64,000 bases of DNA, from assembly GCF_900101595.1 (NCBI RefSeq), contig NZ_FMYY01000002.1, positions 372,001-436,000 on the forward strand, written 5' to 3'. Numbering within the stretch: the stretch's first letter is position 1; every line of letters begins with the position of its first letter. The notes under the pieces were generated by a model that did no database searches, was not told the origin of the DNA, and saw only the letters and a list, made by a program, of their open reading frames with translations. Shown in pieces: positions 25,230 to 33,696 of the stretch. Source of the stretch: Paenibacillus sp. cl123. Lineage in GTDB: Bacteria > Bacillota > Bacilli > Paenibacillales > NBRC-103111. The translations under genes and the position numbers were made by a program.

Positions 25230-27383
25230 CTAGGATTTTTTCTTCTCCAGCGCAGCCCGCAGCGCTTCTTCCATACTGGAGCCCACCGTTACGTTGTCGC
25301 TGAACTGCTGCGCCAGCTGGGATTGCTGGCGCTTGGCGGCGCGGCCGCCGCGGCCGCCGCAGGATTCGCCCAGCATCTCGATAACGTTGCACGGCTTGCA
25401 CTGGGCGTATTTGCCGGCTTTTCCTTCATGAAGCTCCATCTTCTTGCGGCATTGCGGACAGCGCTTGTTTAGCAAGGGAGCTTCGGCGGCACGGCGGTAG
25501 CTGCACTCGCGGCTGCTGCAGACGAGGCGCTTGCCCTGCTTGCCCTTCATCTCCTGAAGCTGGCTGCCGCACTCCGGACAGCGGGAACCGGTCAGATTAT
25601 GCGGCTTGTATTCCGCGCTGCTGACTTTGACTTCCCGGACGATCGACTCGGTCTGTTTGCGGATGCGGCTCATGAAGGCGTCGGCGTCCCCTTGCCCGGC
25701 TGAGATGCGCTGCAGCTCCTGCTCCCAAGAGGCAGTAAGCTCGGAGGAACGAAGCTCGGGCGATACGAGGTTGATCAGTTGAGCGCCTTTGCCTGTAGGC
25801 TGCAGCGTATTCATCCGCCGTTCGATCGTATCGGTCTGCAGGAGCTTCTCGATAATATCGGCTCTGGTAGCTGGGGTGCCCAAGCCCTGCTTCTCCATCA
25901 CGGTCAGCAGTCCGGCTTCGGTGTAACGCCCGGGCGGACGGGTCATCTGCTTTTGGAGGCTCAAGCGGCGCGCATCCAGCTTCTGGCCCTGCGAGAGCGG
26001 CGGCAGGGACTGCATGGCCCCGGATTCGGAAGACGGGTTATCCTCATCCTCGGCATCCTCGGCCCAAACCGCTTCTTCGTACAGCTGCCGCCAGCCGGGC
26101 TCGCGGACGACGCGGCCGCGGGCGTGGAACGCTTCTCCACCGAGCGTTGCGGTGACCGTCGTCTCGTCATAGCGGTAAGCGGGATAGAACAGGGCGAGAA
26201 ACCGCTTGACGATCAGATCGTACAGCTTGCGCTCGTCGGCTCCCAGCAGTTGAAGCGCAGGCCGCTCGTCCGTCGGGATAATCGCGTGATGATCGGTTAC
26301 CTTGCTGTCGTCCGCGATCCGCTTCGTTACAGGGAGAGGTTTTGCCAGCAGCGGCTTGATCAATGCGGCATACGGAGCTGCCTGCAGCGCCCGGAGCCTT
26401 CCGGCAAGCGTAGGGACGATATCGGTGGACAAATAGCGGGAATCGGTACGCGGGTAAGTGACCAGCTTGTATTGCTCGTACAGCCGCTGCAGCACATTGG
26501 AGGTTTGCTTGGCCGAGAAGCCGTAACGCTTATTGGCATCCCGCTGCAGCTCGGTCAAATCATAAGCGAGCGGATGAGGCTCCTGCTTCTCCGTTCGTTT
26601 CACGCTTGCAATCTGGGCCGATCCGGCACGCTCGAGCTTGTGCAAAAGCGCTTCTGCCGCCGCCTGATCGAATATTCTGCCATCCGGCGCGGAGGAGCTG
26701 CGCCATTGAGCCTGAAAGGAGCCGAAGTCCCCGTGCAGCAGCCAATAATCTTTGGATTGAAAGGACTGGATCTGCCGCTCCCGTTCCATCAGCGCCGCCA
26801 GCGTAGGGGTCTGGACGCGTCCCGCAGCGAGCTGGGCGCTATGCTTGCAAGTCAGCGCTCTCGTCAGGTTCAGTCCGATCAGCCAGTCCGCTTCCGCCCG
26901 GCATACGGCCGAACGATACAGACGGTCATAATCGCGTCCGGGCTTCAGCGAAGCGAAGCCGTCCCGGATCGCCTTGTCGGTCTGCGAGGAAATCCACAGC
27001 CGCTTGAACGGCTTGCGCCATTGGACCAGCTCCATGATCCAGCGGGCCACCAGTTCGCCCTCGCGTCCGGCGTCCGTGGCGATGATCAGTTCCTTCAAAT
27101 CGCTGCGCTTGGCAAGCTGAGCGATGGCTTTGAATTGAGGCGTCGTCTCGCGGATGACCTTGAGCTTCATCTTCTCAGGGATAAGAGGCAGATCCTCCAA
27201 TCTCCATTCCTTGTAGCTCGGGTTATAGTCTTCCGGCTCTGCAAGAGTGACCAGATGCCCGAGCGCCCAGGTCACGACATAGGCGGGGCCTTCAAAATGA
27301 TGCTTATGCTTCTGACCGCAGCCAAGCACGCGCGCGATTTCTTTGGCGACGCTGGGCTTCTCGGCTAATACCAATGATTTCAT
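25230..27383 (-). CDS. topB: DNA topoisomerase III (type IA)
   Basis: 717 residues. TOPRIM domain at the N terminus (MKSLVLAEKPSVAKEIARVL, IIATDAGREGELVARW with the acidic residues), catalytic Tyr310 in VTYPRTDSRYLS, and SAVCRAEADWLIGLNLTRAL in the central clamp. The C-terminus has two zinc-ribbon-like units: CPECGSQLQ...CSSRECSYRR and CPQCRKKME...CKPCNV. It relaxes and decatenates DNA through a 5'-phosphotyrosyl intermediate. Length and motifs match B. subtilis TopB. A second type IA enzyme of the TopB class begins at 62950, so the organism has at least two. Confidence 0.93.
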   Translation of the reverse strand: MKSLVLAEKPSVAKEIARVLGCGQKHKHHFEGPAYVVTWALGHLVTLAEPEDYNPSYKEWRLEDLPLIPEKMKLKVIRETTPQFKAIAQLAKRSDLKELIIATDAGREGELVARWIMELVQWRKPFKRLWISSQTDKAIRDGFASLKPGRDYDRLYRSAVCRAEADWLIGLNLTRALTCKHSAQLAAGRVQTPTLAALMERERQIQSFQSKDYWLLHGDFGSFQAQWRSSSAPDGRIFDQAAAEALLHKLERAGSAQIASVKRTEKQEPHPLAYDLTELQRDANKRYGFSAKQTSNVLQRLYEQYKLVTYPRTDSRYLSTDIVPTLAGRLRALQAAPYAALIKPLLAKPLPVTKRIADDSKVTDHHAIIPTDERPALQLLGADERKLYDLIVKRFLALFYPAYRYDETTVTATLGGEAFHARGRVVREPGWRQLYEEAVWAEDAEDEDNPSSESGAMQSLPPLSQGQKLDARRLSLQKQMTRPPGRYTEAGLLTVMEKQGLGTPATRADIIEKLLQTDTIERRMNTLQPTGKGAQLINLVSPELRSSELTASWEQELQRISAGQGDADAFMSRIRKQTESIVREVKVSSAEYKPHNLTGSRCPECGSQLQEMKGKQGKRLVCSSRECSYRRAAEAPLLNKRCPQCRKKMELHEGKAGKYAQCKPCNVIEMLGESCGGRGGRAAKRQQSQLAQQFSDNVTVGSSMEEALRAALEKKKS

Positions 27384-27517
27384 GGGAAAGCTGCTCCTTT
27401 CACATTCATGCCATTATGAGAGCATGACATACAGTCTTTATTTGTTGTACCATATTTCAGTGGGAAGCGCTAACTCTATGAAAATCATCTTACGGCGTGG
27501 AGCAGCCTATCCGAACG

Positions 27518-27526
27518 TGCTATAAT
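27518..27526 (+). promoter_or_regulatory. Extended -10 promoter for the methyltransferase operon
   Basis: TGCTATAAT (TGn plus perfect TATAAT) lies 41 bases before the ATG of the methyltransferase gene. No good -35 is present, as expected for extended -10 promoters. Confidence 0.55.
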
Positions 27527-27566
27527 AGCGTACAACGCCTTATAAGGGAAGAAAGCGAGCGGGGGC

Positions 27567-28244
27567 ATGAATCCTAGAGAGCAGTTCGGCTTGATCGATA
27601 TTTATCTGTTCGACCAGTTATTGAAGGGTCGTATCGTGCCCGGTATGCGGCTGCTTGACGCAGGCTGCGGAGAAGGGCGCAATCTCGGTTATTTTCTGCG
27701 GGAAGGTTATGAAGCCTACGGCGTCGACCGTTCCCCGGAAGCCATCCGTGCCGTGCGCCGTCTGGCGCACGGACTGACCGGCGAGCAGCTGGAGGAACGA
27801 TTCCGGGTAGAGCCGTTGGAGAAGCTGAGCTTCGCCAACGATTCGTTCGACGCGGTGGTAGCATGCGCCGTGCTGCATTTCGCCGAGCATGACGAGCACT
27901 TCAGGCAGATGATCACGGAGCTGTGGCGCGTGCTCAAGCCGGGAGGGCTGCTTTTCGTGCGGCTGGCCTCCACCATAGGGATCGAGGATCTCGTGGTGCC
28001 GCTGGGGAACCGGCGCTTTGCGCTGCCTGACGGCACCGAGCGGTATTTGGCCGACCTGGAGTTTCTGCACAAATGGACGGACAAGCTGCACGGCTTGTTT
28101 GTCGAGCCGATCAAAACCGTTCAGGTGGAACGGCAGCGCTCCATGACAACCTGGTGCGTGAAGAAGCCGCATATCTTATTTTTTGATCCCATCGAAGACA
28201 GCCTTGTTCCATACGAGGGAGAAGAGGAGAGAGAGCAAGTATGA
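27567..28244 (+). CDS. Class I SAM-dependent methyltransferase
   Basis: 225 residues. Motif I LLDAGCGEGRNLGYFLREG near residue 27, acidic Asp in AYGVDRSPEAI, motif with AVVACAVLHFAEHDEHF, and RVLKPGGLLFVRLAS as the post-II strand: a complete Methyltransf_11/25-type domain. Target not known. The stop overlaps the ATG of the nitrilase-family gene (ATGA) and a GNAT gene follows, so the three likely act on related small molecules. Confidence 0.88.
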   Translation: MNPREQFGLIDIYLFDQLLKGRIVPGMRLLDAGCGEGRNLGYFLREGYEAYGVDRSPEAIRAVRRLAHGLTGEQLEERFRVEPLEKLSFANDSFDAVVACAVLHFAEHDEHFRQMITELWRVLKPGGLLFVRLASTIGIEDLVVPLGNRRFALPDGTERYLADLEFLHKWTDKLHGLFVEPIKTVQVERQRSMTTWCVKKPHILFFDPIEDSLVPYEGEEEREQV

Positions 28245-29104
28245 AAATGAGAGTTTCCGTGGTCCAGTATCACCTGCATACAATAGCAAGCTTCGAAGAG
28301 TTTGCGGCTCAGGTAGAACATTATGTCAAAGCAGCCGCTGAATTCGACGCCGAATTCGTTCTGTTCCCGGAGCTGTTCACCACGCAGCTGCTGTCCATCG
28401 GCAAGCCGGACAACCGCCGGGAGGGGCTGCCGATTACGGCATTGCCCGGCTTCACCCAGGATTATGAGGAGCTGTTCAGCCGCCTGGCCCGCTCCACCGG
28501 CATGCATCTGATAGGCGGTACGCATATCGTGGAGGAGAACGGCAAGCTGTACAATGCCGCCTACCTGTTCTACCCGGATGGACGGATCGTTACGCAGCGC
28601 AAGCTGCATATTACGCCATCGGAAGTGAAGGGATGGGGGATGGGCGCAGGCGATGCGCTTTCGGTATTTGACACGGACAAGGGGCGGATCGCGCTGCTGA
28701 TCTGCTATGACATCGAGTTTCCGGAGATTGTCCGGATGGCCAAGGCGCGCGGGGCGGACGTCATCTTCTGCCCGTCCTGCACGGATGACCGGCACGGCTT
28801 CCACCGCGTCCGCTACACCTGCCATGCGCGCGCGATCGAGAATCAGGTTTACGTCGTGACGACAGGTACGGTGGGCTCGCTTCCGACTGTTGATTTCATG
28901 CGGGGCAACTATGGACAGGCCGCGATCATTACGCCCAATGACGTGCCCTTCCCGCCCGGAGGCATCATGACGGCAGGCGAGATCAACGGCGATATGATCA
29001 TTACAGGGGATCTGGACCTGCAGCTGCTCTACGAGGTGCGGGAGAAGGGCTCTGTCACTACCTGGCGCGACCGCCGGACGGATCTGTACACGGATTGGAG
29101 CTAA
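28241..29104 (+). CDS. Carbon-nitrogen hydrolase (nitrilase superfamily)
   Basis: 287 residues with the full catalytic set: Glu in LFPELFTTQL, Lys in QRKLHITPSE and Cys in LLICYDIEFPEI. It hydrolyses a C-N bond (amide, nitrile or carbamoyl compound). The sequence resembles the nitrilase half of YhcX-type proteins of Bacilli, in which a GNAT domain is fused in front. Here the acetyltransferase is a separate gene just downstream. Start overlaps the methyltransferase stop with GAGGAGAGAGAG as ribosome site. Confidence 0.9.
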   Translation: MKMRVSVVQYHLHTIASFEEFAAQVEHYVKAAAEFDAEFVLFPELFTTQLLSIGKPDNRREGLPITALPGFTQDYEELFSRLARSTGMHLIGGTHIVEENGKLYNAAYLFYPDGRIVTQRKLHITPSEVKGWGMGAGDALSVFDTDKGRIALLICYDIEFPEIVRMAKARGADVIFCPSCTDDRHGFHRVRYTCHARAIENQVYVVTTGTVGSLPTVDFMRGNYGQAAIITPNDVPFPPGGIMTAGEINGDMIITGDLDLQLLYEVREKGSVTTWRDRRTDLYTDWS

Positions 29105-29121
29105 CGCAGACAGGAGGCGAG

Positions 29122-29796
29122 ATGACCATGTACCGTAAGGAGTTGTACGTGTTTGACGGAGAGCGTCCCAGGAAAACCGTGATTCGTCCGTATACGGAGC
29201 AGGATATGGAGGCTATGATCCGAATTCAGCAGGAAAGCTTCCCGCCTCCGTTCCCTGAAGAGCTCTGGTGGAACAGAGAGCAGCTCGGCAATCATATGAG
29301 GCTGTTTCCTGAAGGCGCTCTGTGCGCGGAGGTCGAAGGGGAGGTCGTCGCATCCATGACGGGCCTGCTCGTTCATTACGATCCGCAGGACAAAGATCAC
29401 AGCTGGGCGGAAATAACCGATTCCGGCTACATCACGAATCACAACCCGGACGGAAACACGCTGTACGTGGTCGATATCGGGGCGCGCCCTGCGTACCGCA
29501 AGCTGGGACTGGGCAAATGGCTGATGCTTTCGATGTACGAGGTGGTCATCCGGCTGAACCGCGAGCGTCTGCTTGGCGGCGGGCGGCTCCCGGGCTACGG
29601 CCGGGTCGCGGAGGAGATGACGCCTGAAGCGTATGTGGAGGAAGTGCTGCAGGGCAAGCGCAAAGATCCGGTCATGAGCTTCCTGTTAAAATGCGGACGC
29701 ACGCCGCTGAAGCTTGCAGCCGACTATCTGGAAGACGAGGAATCGCGGAATTATGCGATGCTGATGGAGTGGAAAAATCCGTTTTATTCCCGATAA
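29122..29796 (+). CDS. GNAT-family N-acetyltransferase
   Basis: 224 residues from the ATG at 29122; the ATG at 29128 has better spacing (10 bases) from AGGAGG (29112-29117) and is equally possible. GNAT landmarks: VIRPYTEQDMEAMIRIQQESF at the N terminus (quoted in part), strand VVDIGARPAYRKLGLG and acetyl-CoA loop RKLGLGKWLM. The C-terminal part (TPEAYVEEVLQGKRKDPV) matches the longer GNAT type that is fused to nitrilases in YhcX. It ends the operon in front of a terminator. Confidence 0.88.
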   Translation: MTMYRKELYVFDGERPRKTVIRPYTEQDMEAMIRIQQESFPPPFPEELWWNREQLGNHMRLFPEGALCAEVEGEVVASMTGLLVHYDPQDKDHSWAEITDSGYITNHNPDGNTLYVVDIGARPAYRKLGLGKWLMLSMYEVVIRLNRERLLGGGRLPGYGRVAEEMTPEAYVEEVLQGKRKDPVMSFLLKCGRTPLKLAADYLEDEESRNYAMLMEWKNPFYSR

Positions 29797-29811
29797 ACGA
29801 AAGGTTCAAGA

Positions 29812-29851
29812 CGGTCTGCATAGGGCATAAACCCTGGGCAGGCTGTTTTTT
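29812..29851 (+). terminator. Terminator of the methyltransferase/nitrilase/GNAT operon
   Basis: CGGTCTGC.AGGG pairs imperfectly (G-T pairs, one mismatch) with CCCTGGGCAGGCTG and is followed by TTTTTT. Confidence 0.7.
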
Positions 29852-29914
29852 ATAGCTGCGGACATCTGTCATAAAGCGGCATGCAAGCTTCATAAAACTT
29901 TATATACATATTTA

Positions 29915-29943
29915 TTGACTAAGTATGTTTTAGGGGTGATAAT
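29915..29943 (+). promoter_or_regulatory. Near-consensus sigma-A promoter for the MFS gene
   Basis: -35 TTGACT (29915-29920), 17-base spacer, -10 GATAAT (29938-29943). Transcription would begin near 29950, after the upstream GTG/ATG candidates at 29915-29942, which supports the start at 30005. Confidence 0.75.
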
Positions 29944-30004
29944 GGTACATACACTAAAGCCGTCTTCGCAGCTGACGAGGTTCGGACAGAAAGAAGGAAA
30001 CCAG

Positions 30005-31393
30005 ATGGATGCCATACCGCAACGCCAGCAAGTTCAGGCCGGAGAAAAACTGCTTAAGGTGCTTGTGTTCACCTTGATCTTATCCGTTATGAACGCCTCG
30101 ATGTTTAATGTCGTGCTTCCCGAGATCAGCAAGCAGTTCCAGTTGTCCGCCTCGCAGGTCAGCTGGATCATAACCAGCTATATGATTGTGTATGCGATCG
30201 GATCGATGACCTTCGGCAAGCTCGCGGATAAGTACAAGCTGAAGGATTTGCTTACGATCGGACTTATCGTCTTTGCTTTGGGTTCGATTATGGGCCTGGC
30301 AGCGACCCAGTTCTGGATGGTTATCGCCGGACGCGTGCTGCAGGCGGCCGGGGCATCTGTCATTCCTGCGACGGCCATGATCATCCCCATCCGCTACTTT
30401 GCCCCCGAGCAGCGCGGACGCGCTCTGGGTACGACGGCGATCGGCCTGTCTCTTGGCGGAGCCCTCGGACCAATCGTCTCCGGGTTTGTCACGAGCTTTG
30501 CCAGCTGGCGCCTTTTGTTTGCGCTGTCGATATTGGCGCTGCTCACGCTGCCGTTCTACCGCAAATACTTGGATGACGAACGCGGTCAAGCCGGACGGAT
30601 CGACTTTGTCGGCGGCTTCCTGCTGGCCGCTTCCGTAGCTGCTCTGCTGCTCGCTATTACGCTTTCCGCCTGGAGTTTGCTCGGCGCAGGCGTGCTGCTG
30701 CTCGTTTTGTTTATCGTGCGGATTCGGACAGCGGCCGAGCCTTTCGTACAACCGGCGCTGTTTCGCAACCGGGCGTACGTCTACGGTCTCATGATCGCTT
30801 TCCTGGCCACCAGCTTCAGCTTCGGCATCGGCTATACGATTCCGCAGCTGCTGGCCCATGTCAATCACGTCACCCCGGCTGTCATCGGCTTTCTGATGTT
30901 TCCGGCGGCTATCTCATCCGCTTTGCTAGGGAGAAGGGGAGGGCGGCTCGCCGATGAGCGCGGCAATTCATTTCTCGTCTATACGGCGGCCTGGATGCTG
31001 ATGATCTGCTTCCTGGCCATGTCGACCGTGGCCGGACTTTCCCCTTATTGGATCGCGCTGTTTCTGATTTTCGGCTTTGTGGGGCAAACCTTCATGCAGA
31101 TTGCCATGTCCAACACGATTTCCCGCACACTGTCCAGGGAGCAGACCGGGATCGGGATGGGATTGTTCTCGATGCTGAACTTTATTGCGGGTGCATCCGC
31201 TACAGCTGTGATCGGCAAAGTGCTGGATTTCGGAGGTTCTTCGGTTGGCTTCAATCCGCTGGTCACGGTGCAGAGCGGCGTGCTGTACAGCAATATTTTC
31301 TTGCTGCTTGCGCTGCTCCTTGCCGTCGTGATCCTGCTGTATGCGCTGCTGTTCGGCAGGAGGAAGGAGCTTGTCGTGCAGAAGGCGGGATAG
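30005..31393 (+). CDS. MFS drug:proton antiporter (TetA(L)/DHA2-like)
   Basis: 462 residues from the ATG at 30005 (AAGAAGGAAA upstream), the start that lies inside the predicted transcript. About 14 hydrophobic helices. The family motifs are FGKLADKYKLKDLL (motif A), the RVLQAAGASVIPA strip (motif B) and GLSLGGALGPIVSG (motif C, antiporter signature). Size and helix count resemble TetA(L)/TetA(K) and other 14-helix exporters. Substrate unknown. A loop motif A-like RRGGRLADERG marks the second half. Followed by an SOD lipoprotein gene. Confidence 0.88.
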   Translation: MDAIPQRQQVQAGEKLLKVLVFTLILSVMNASMFNVVLPEISKQFQLSASQVSWIITSYMIVYAIGSMTFGKLADKYKLKDLLTIGLIVFALGSIMGLAATQFWMVIAGRVLQAAGASVIPATAMIIPIRYFAPEQRGRALGTTAIGLSLGGALGPIVSGFVTSFASWRLLFALSILALLTLPFYRKYLDDERGQAGRIDFVGGFLLAASVAALLLAITLSAWSLLGAGVLLLVLFIVRIRTAAEPFVQPALFRNRAYVYGLMIAFLATSFSFGIGYTIPQLLAHVNHVTPAVIGFLMFPAAISSALLGRRGGRLADERGNSFLVYTAAWMLMICFLAMSTVAGLSPYWIALFLIFGFVGQTFMQIAMSNTISRTLSREQTGIGMGLFSMLNFIAGASATAVIGKVLDFGGSSVGFNPLVTVQSGVLYSNIFLLLALLLAVVILLYALLFGRRKELVVQKAG

Positions 31394-31505
31394 CCGGGGC
31401 CGCAGGCATGAAGGCTTGCGTCCGTCGGCGTTCGTTTAAATCTGCTCCAACCCGGCAACACTGGTCAGTAGGCCAAATGCTGCTGAATAAGGAGAAGATG
31501 ATCAA

Positions 31506-32138
31506 ATGAACAAACAAACGATCCGCAGGCTTGGAGCGGTCGTTCTGTCGCTGCCGCTGCTGCTCGCGGCCGGCTGCGACAGCCCGATGCTCCCGTGGAT
31601 GGGAGCTGATACGAAGCATGGACGCGGATATGATTCCCCGAGGTCTGAAGGAAGCACTGCCGTGATGGCGGCTGACAAATCGGCTGCTGCCGTCCGGATC
31701 AAGCTGCTGGGTACAAAGGGGGAGGCGGCCGGCGAAGTGACTTTGACTCCGGCACCGGAAGGCGTCAGACTGCAGGGGGAAGCTCTGGGATTAAAACCTG
31801 GAGAGCATGGCTTTCATATTCATGAATCCGGCGCCTGCGTCGCTCCCGATTTTACATCTGCCGGCGGGCATCTAAACCCTGGCGGACATACCCACGGCAT
31901 GCACAGCGAGGGCGGAGCGCATGCCGGCGATCTGCCCAATCTTGTCGCAGACGCGCAGGGTAAAGCGCGGATCGATGTAGTGGCCGGTTCTGTTACACTT
32001 GAACCCGGCAAGCCTAACTCCTTGCTGAAGGAAGGCGGAACCTCGCTCGTCATTCACGAGAAGCCGGACGATTACAAATCGGCACCTGCCGGCAATGCAG
32101 GAGCAAGGATCGCCTGCGGCGTGATCAAGGCGGACTAG
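31506..32138 (+). CDS. Cu/Zn superoxide dismutase-like lipoprotein
   Basis: 210 residues. Signal peptide with lipobox LAAGC (Cys about residue 24), then a ~50-residue polar linker and one SOD_Cu domain. Metal ligands appear complete: HGFHIHESGAC, AGGHLNPGGHTHG, GAHAGDLPN (zinc His and Asp) and VIHEKPDDY, plus the two disulfide cysteines (SGAC and ARIACG). It would detoxify extracellular superoxide at the membrane surface. AAGGAG precedes the ATG. B. subtilis YojM is the nearest named relative I can recall; it has lost copper ligands, whereas these are kept. Confidence 0.92.
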   Translation: MNKQTIRRLGAVVLSLPLLLAAGCDSPMLPWMGADTKHGRGYDSPRSEGSTAVMAADKSAAAVRIKLLGTKGEAAGEVTLTPAPEGVRLQGEALGLKPGEHGFHIHESGACVAPDFTSAGGHLNPGGHTHGMHSEGGAHAGDLPNLVADAQGKARIDVVAGSVTLEPGKPNSLLKEGGTSLVIHEKPDDYKSAPAGNAGARIACGVIKAD

Positions 32139-32156
32139 GGAAGAACCCAATACCAA

Positions 32157-32205
32157 CAACAAGCACGCAAGCTCCTTTCCGTAAAGGGAGACTGCGTGCT
32201 TGTTG
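32157..32205. terminator. Hairpin between convergent sod and glycosyltransferase genes
   Basis: CAACAAGCACGCA pairs with TGCGTGCTTGTTG, with inner arms CTCCTTT/AAAGGGAG. No strong T run on the plus strand; likely bidirectional. Confidence 0.7.
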
Positions 32206-32217
32206 GCATGCGATTAT

Positions 32218-33684
32218 TTAATCGTACAGCTTATTCAGGATAGTTCTTTGCTCATCGATCAGCTTCTTGGGTTTCTTCAAACTGTCCACCTGCGGAAATT
32301 GCTCGGCCAGCTGATGATAGATGAGGGCGGCGTCGCCGAATCTGCCGACAGCTCTGGCGATATCGGCGATCGAGGCATCCGCCTTCCAGCTGCCGATCTC
32401 ATGATCGGGACTTACCGTGCCGCGATAAGTCGAGAAGCCCAGCTTGGACTGCTTCAGATTGGCTTCCGCTTCCCTGTACAGGGCGTAACCTTGCTTCAGC
32501 TTCGCCGTCGCCCGGTAGAACAAGGCGTCGGGGAAATCCGGATGAAGCGCCAGCGCCTTGTCGCAAGCTTCCTCGACGGCATTCCAATTTCCTTCGGCTG
32601 CATGGAGCTTCGCGGTCAGCATATATATATCCAGCAGGCGGGCGAACGAAGGAACATACCGGGCGGCAGCTTCCGCGCGCTCCAGAGCGGCGGAAGCCTG
32701 CTCGCGAAAGCCCATGGCCAGCGATTCCCGGGCATAATACAGCCACCAGCCGGGGTGCTCGGGTTGTTCCTTCGTCATCATAGCCAGCAGCTCCAGGTTG
32801 CGGTTCAGCTTGTTTTTGGCGGCCACCACGGAGGGCTCGTACCCGTCATGCAGCAGCCGGATGCGGACCGGCTGACGATACGCCTCGAAGGTGAATGAAT
32901 CCCCATTCGCCGGCCCGATTTGTTCGTGGACTCTCCCGTGGTAGCTTAAGCCGCGGCGCAGCGGGAACATTCTCGCTTGGGAAAATTCATGCTTCAGCAT
33001 CCCCCGAACCTGATTCACCTGCCAGATATATAAAATAGGCGTCAGAGGCGCCGAATCGAATAAACCGGCAACCTCTCTGACAGCAGGTACGTCCTCTTCA
33101 TGCAAGTACTCATCAGCATCGATCCACAGCACCCAATCCGCGTTCATATGACGCAGACCTTCATTGCGCAGCTCGGCAAAGCTCTGCCGCCAAGTCGCAT
33201 GCACGATCTTGACTTCAGGGAATTCTGCGGCGATGGCCAAAGTCCGGTCGGTCGAGCCGCTGTCGACAAGCACGATCTCGTCGGCCGCACCGCGCAGGCT
33301 GGACAAACACCGGGCGATGGTCCTCTCCTCGTCCTTGGCGATAATTCCGATTGCTACGGTAGGGCGGGCTGTCTGAAGCAGCTGCCGGATATCGCCGCGT
33401 TCGGGGCCGCCCGGCACTTCGCCGAGATGGCGGCGCACTCGGCCGACCCAATCGGCCTGAGGATCGAGCAGCCAGGCGCGGTCGAACGCAAGACGGGCCG
33501 CCGAGCCGAAGCCTTGATGGAGCAGAGCTTCGCCCAGCAACGTCCAGCCTTGCGGATGGAGAGCCGTCTGACGGATTTTCCGGATCGCTTCCCGCTCCGC
33601 CTCGGCGTATCTGCGATGCTGCAGATGCCCGATGATTCCGGCATAACGGTTCGAAGAGGGCGGTTGGTTGTTCGATATAGTCAT
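32218..33684 (-). CDS. TPR-containing family 2 glycosyltransferase
   Basis: 488 residues. A short TPR-like segment (about 10-75) precedes a GT-A domain: VAIGIIAKDEERTIARCLSS, VDSGSTDRT, and the metal-binding WVLWIDADEYL (DxD-like DAD). The C-terminal 200 residues are again TPR-like helices (YARESLAMGFREQASAALER, CDKALALHPDFPDALFYRAT). No membrane anchor: cytoplasmic, so it would modify a protein or carrier before export. It begins 13 bases after the end of the giant repeat protein on the same strand, suggesting it glycosylates that protein; this is inference. The ATG at 33684 has a weak AAGGGTAACGG. Confidence 0.88.
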   Translation of the reverse strand: MTISNNQPPSSNRYAGIIGHLQHRRYAEAEREAIRKIRQTALHPQGWTLLGEALLHQGFGSAARLAFDRAWLLDPQADWVGRVRRHLGEVPGGPERGDIRQLLQTARPTVAIGIIAKDEERTIARCLSSLRGAADEIVLVDSGSTDRTLAIAAEFPEVKIVHATWRQSFAELRNEGLRHMNADWVLWIDADEYLHEEDVPAVREVAGLFDSAPLTPILYIWQVNQVRGMLKHEFSQARMFPLRRGLSYHGRVHEQIGPANGDSFTFEAYRQPVRIRLLHDGYEPSVVAAKNKLNRNLELLAMMTKEQPEHPGWWLYYARESLAMGFREQASAALERAEAAARYVPSFARLLDIYMLTAKLHAAEGNWNAVEEACDKALALHPDFPDALFYRATAKLKQGYALYREAEANLKQSKLGFSTYRGTVSPDHEIGSWKADASIADIARAVGRFGDAALIYHQLAEQFPQVDSLKKPKKLIDEQRTILNKLYD

Positions 33685-33696
33685 CGTCCGTTACCC

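Noticed and set aside
25779-27368. 529-codon plus-strand open frame over topB
   Set aside because: It is antisense to a fully conserved topoisomerase; composition (many R, Q, G) and lack of motifs mark it as a shadow.
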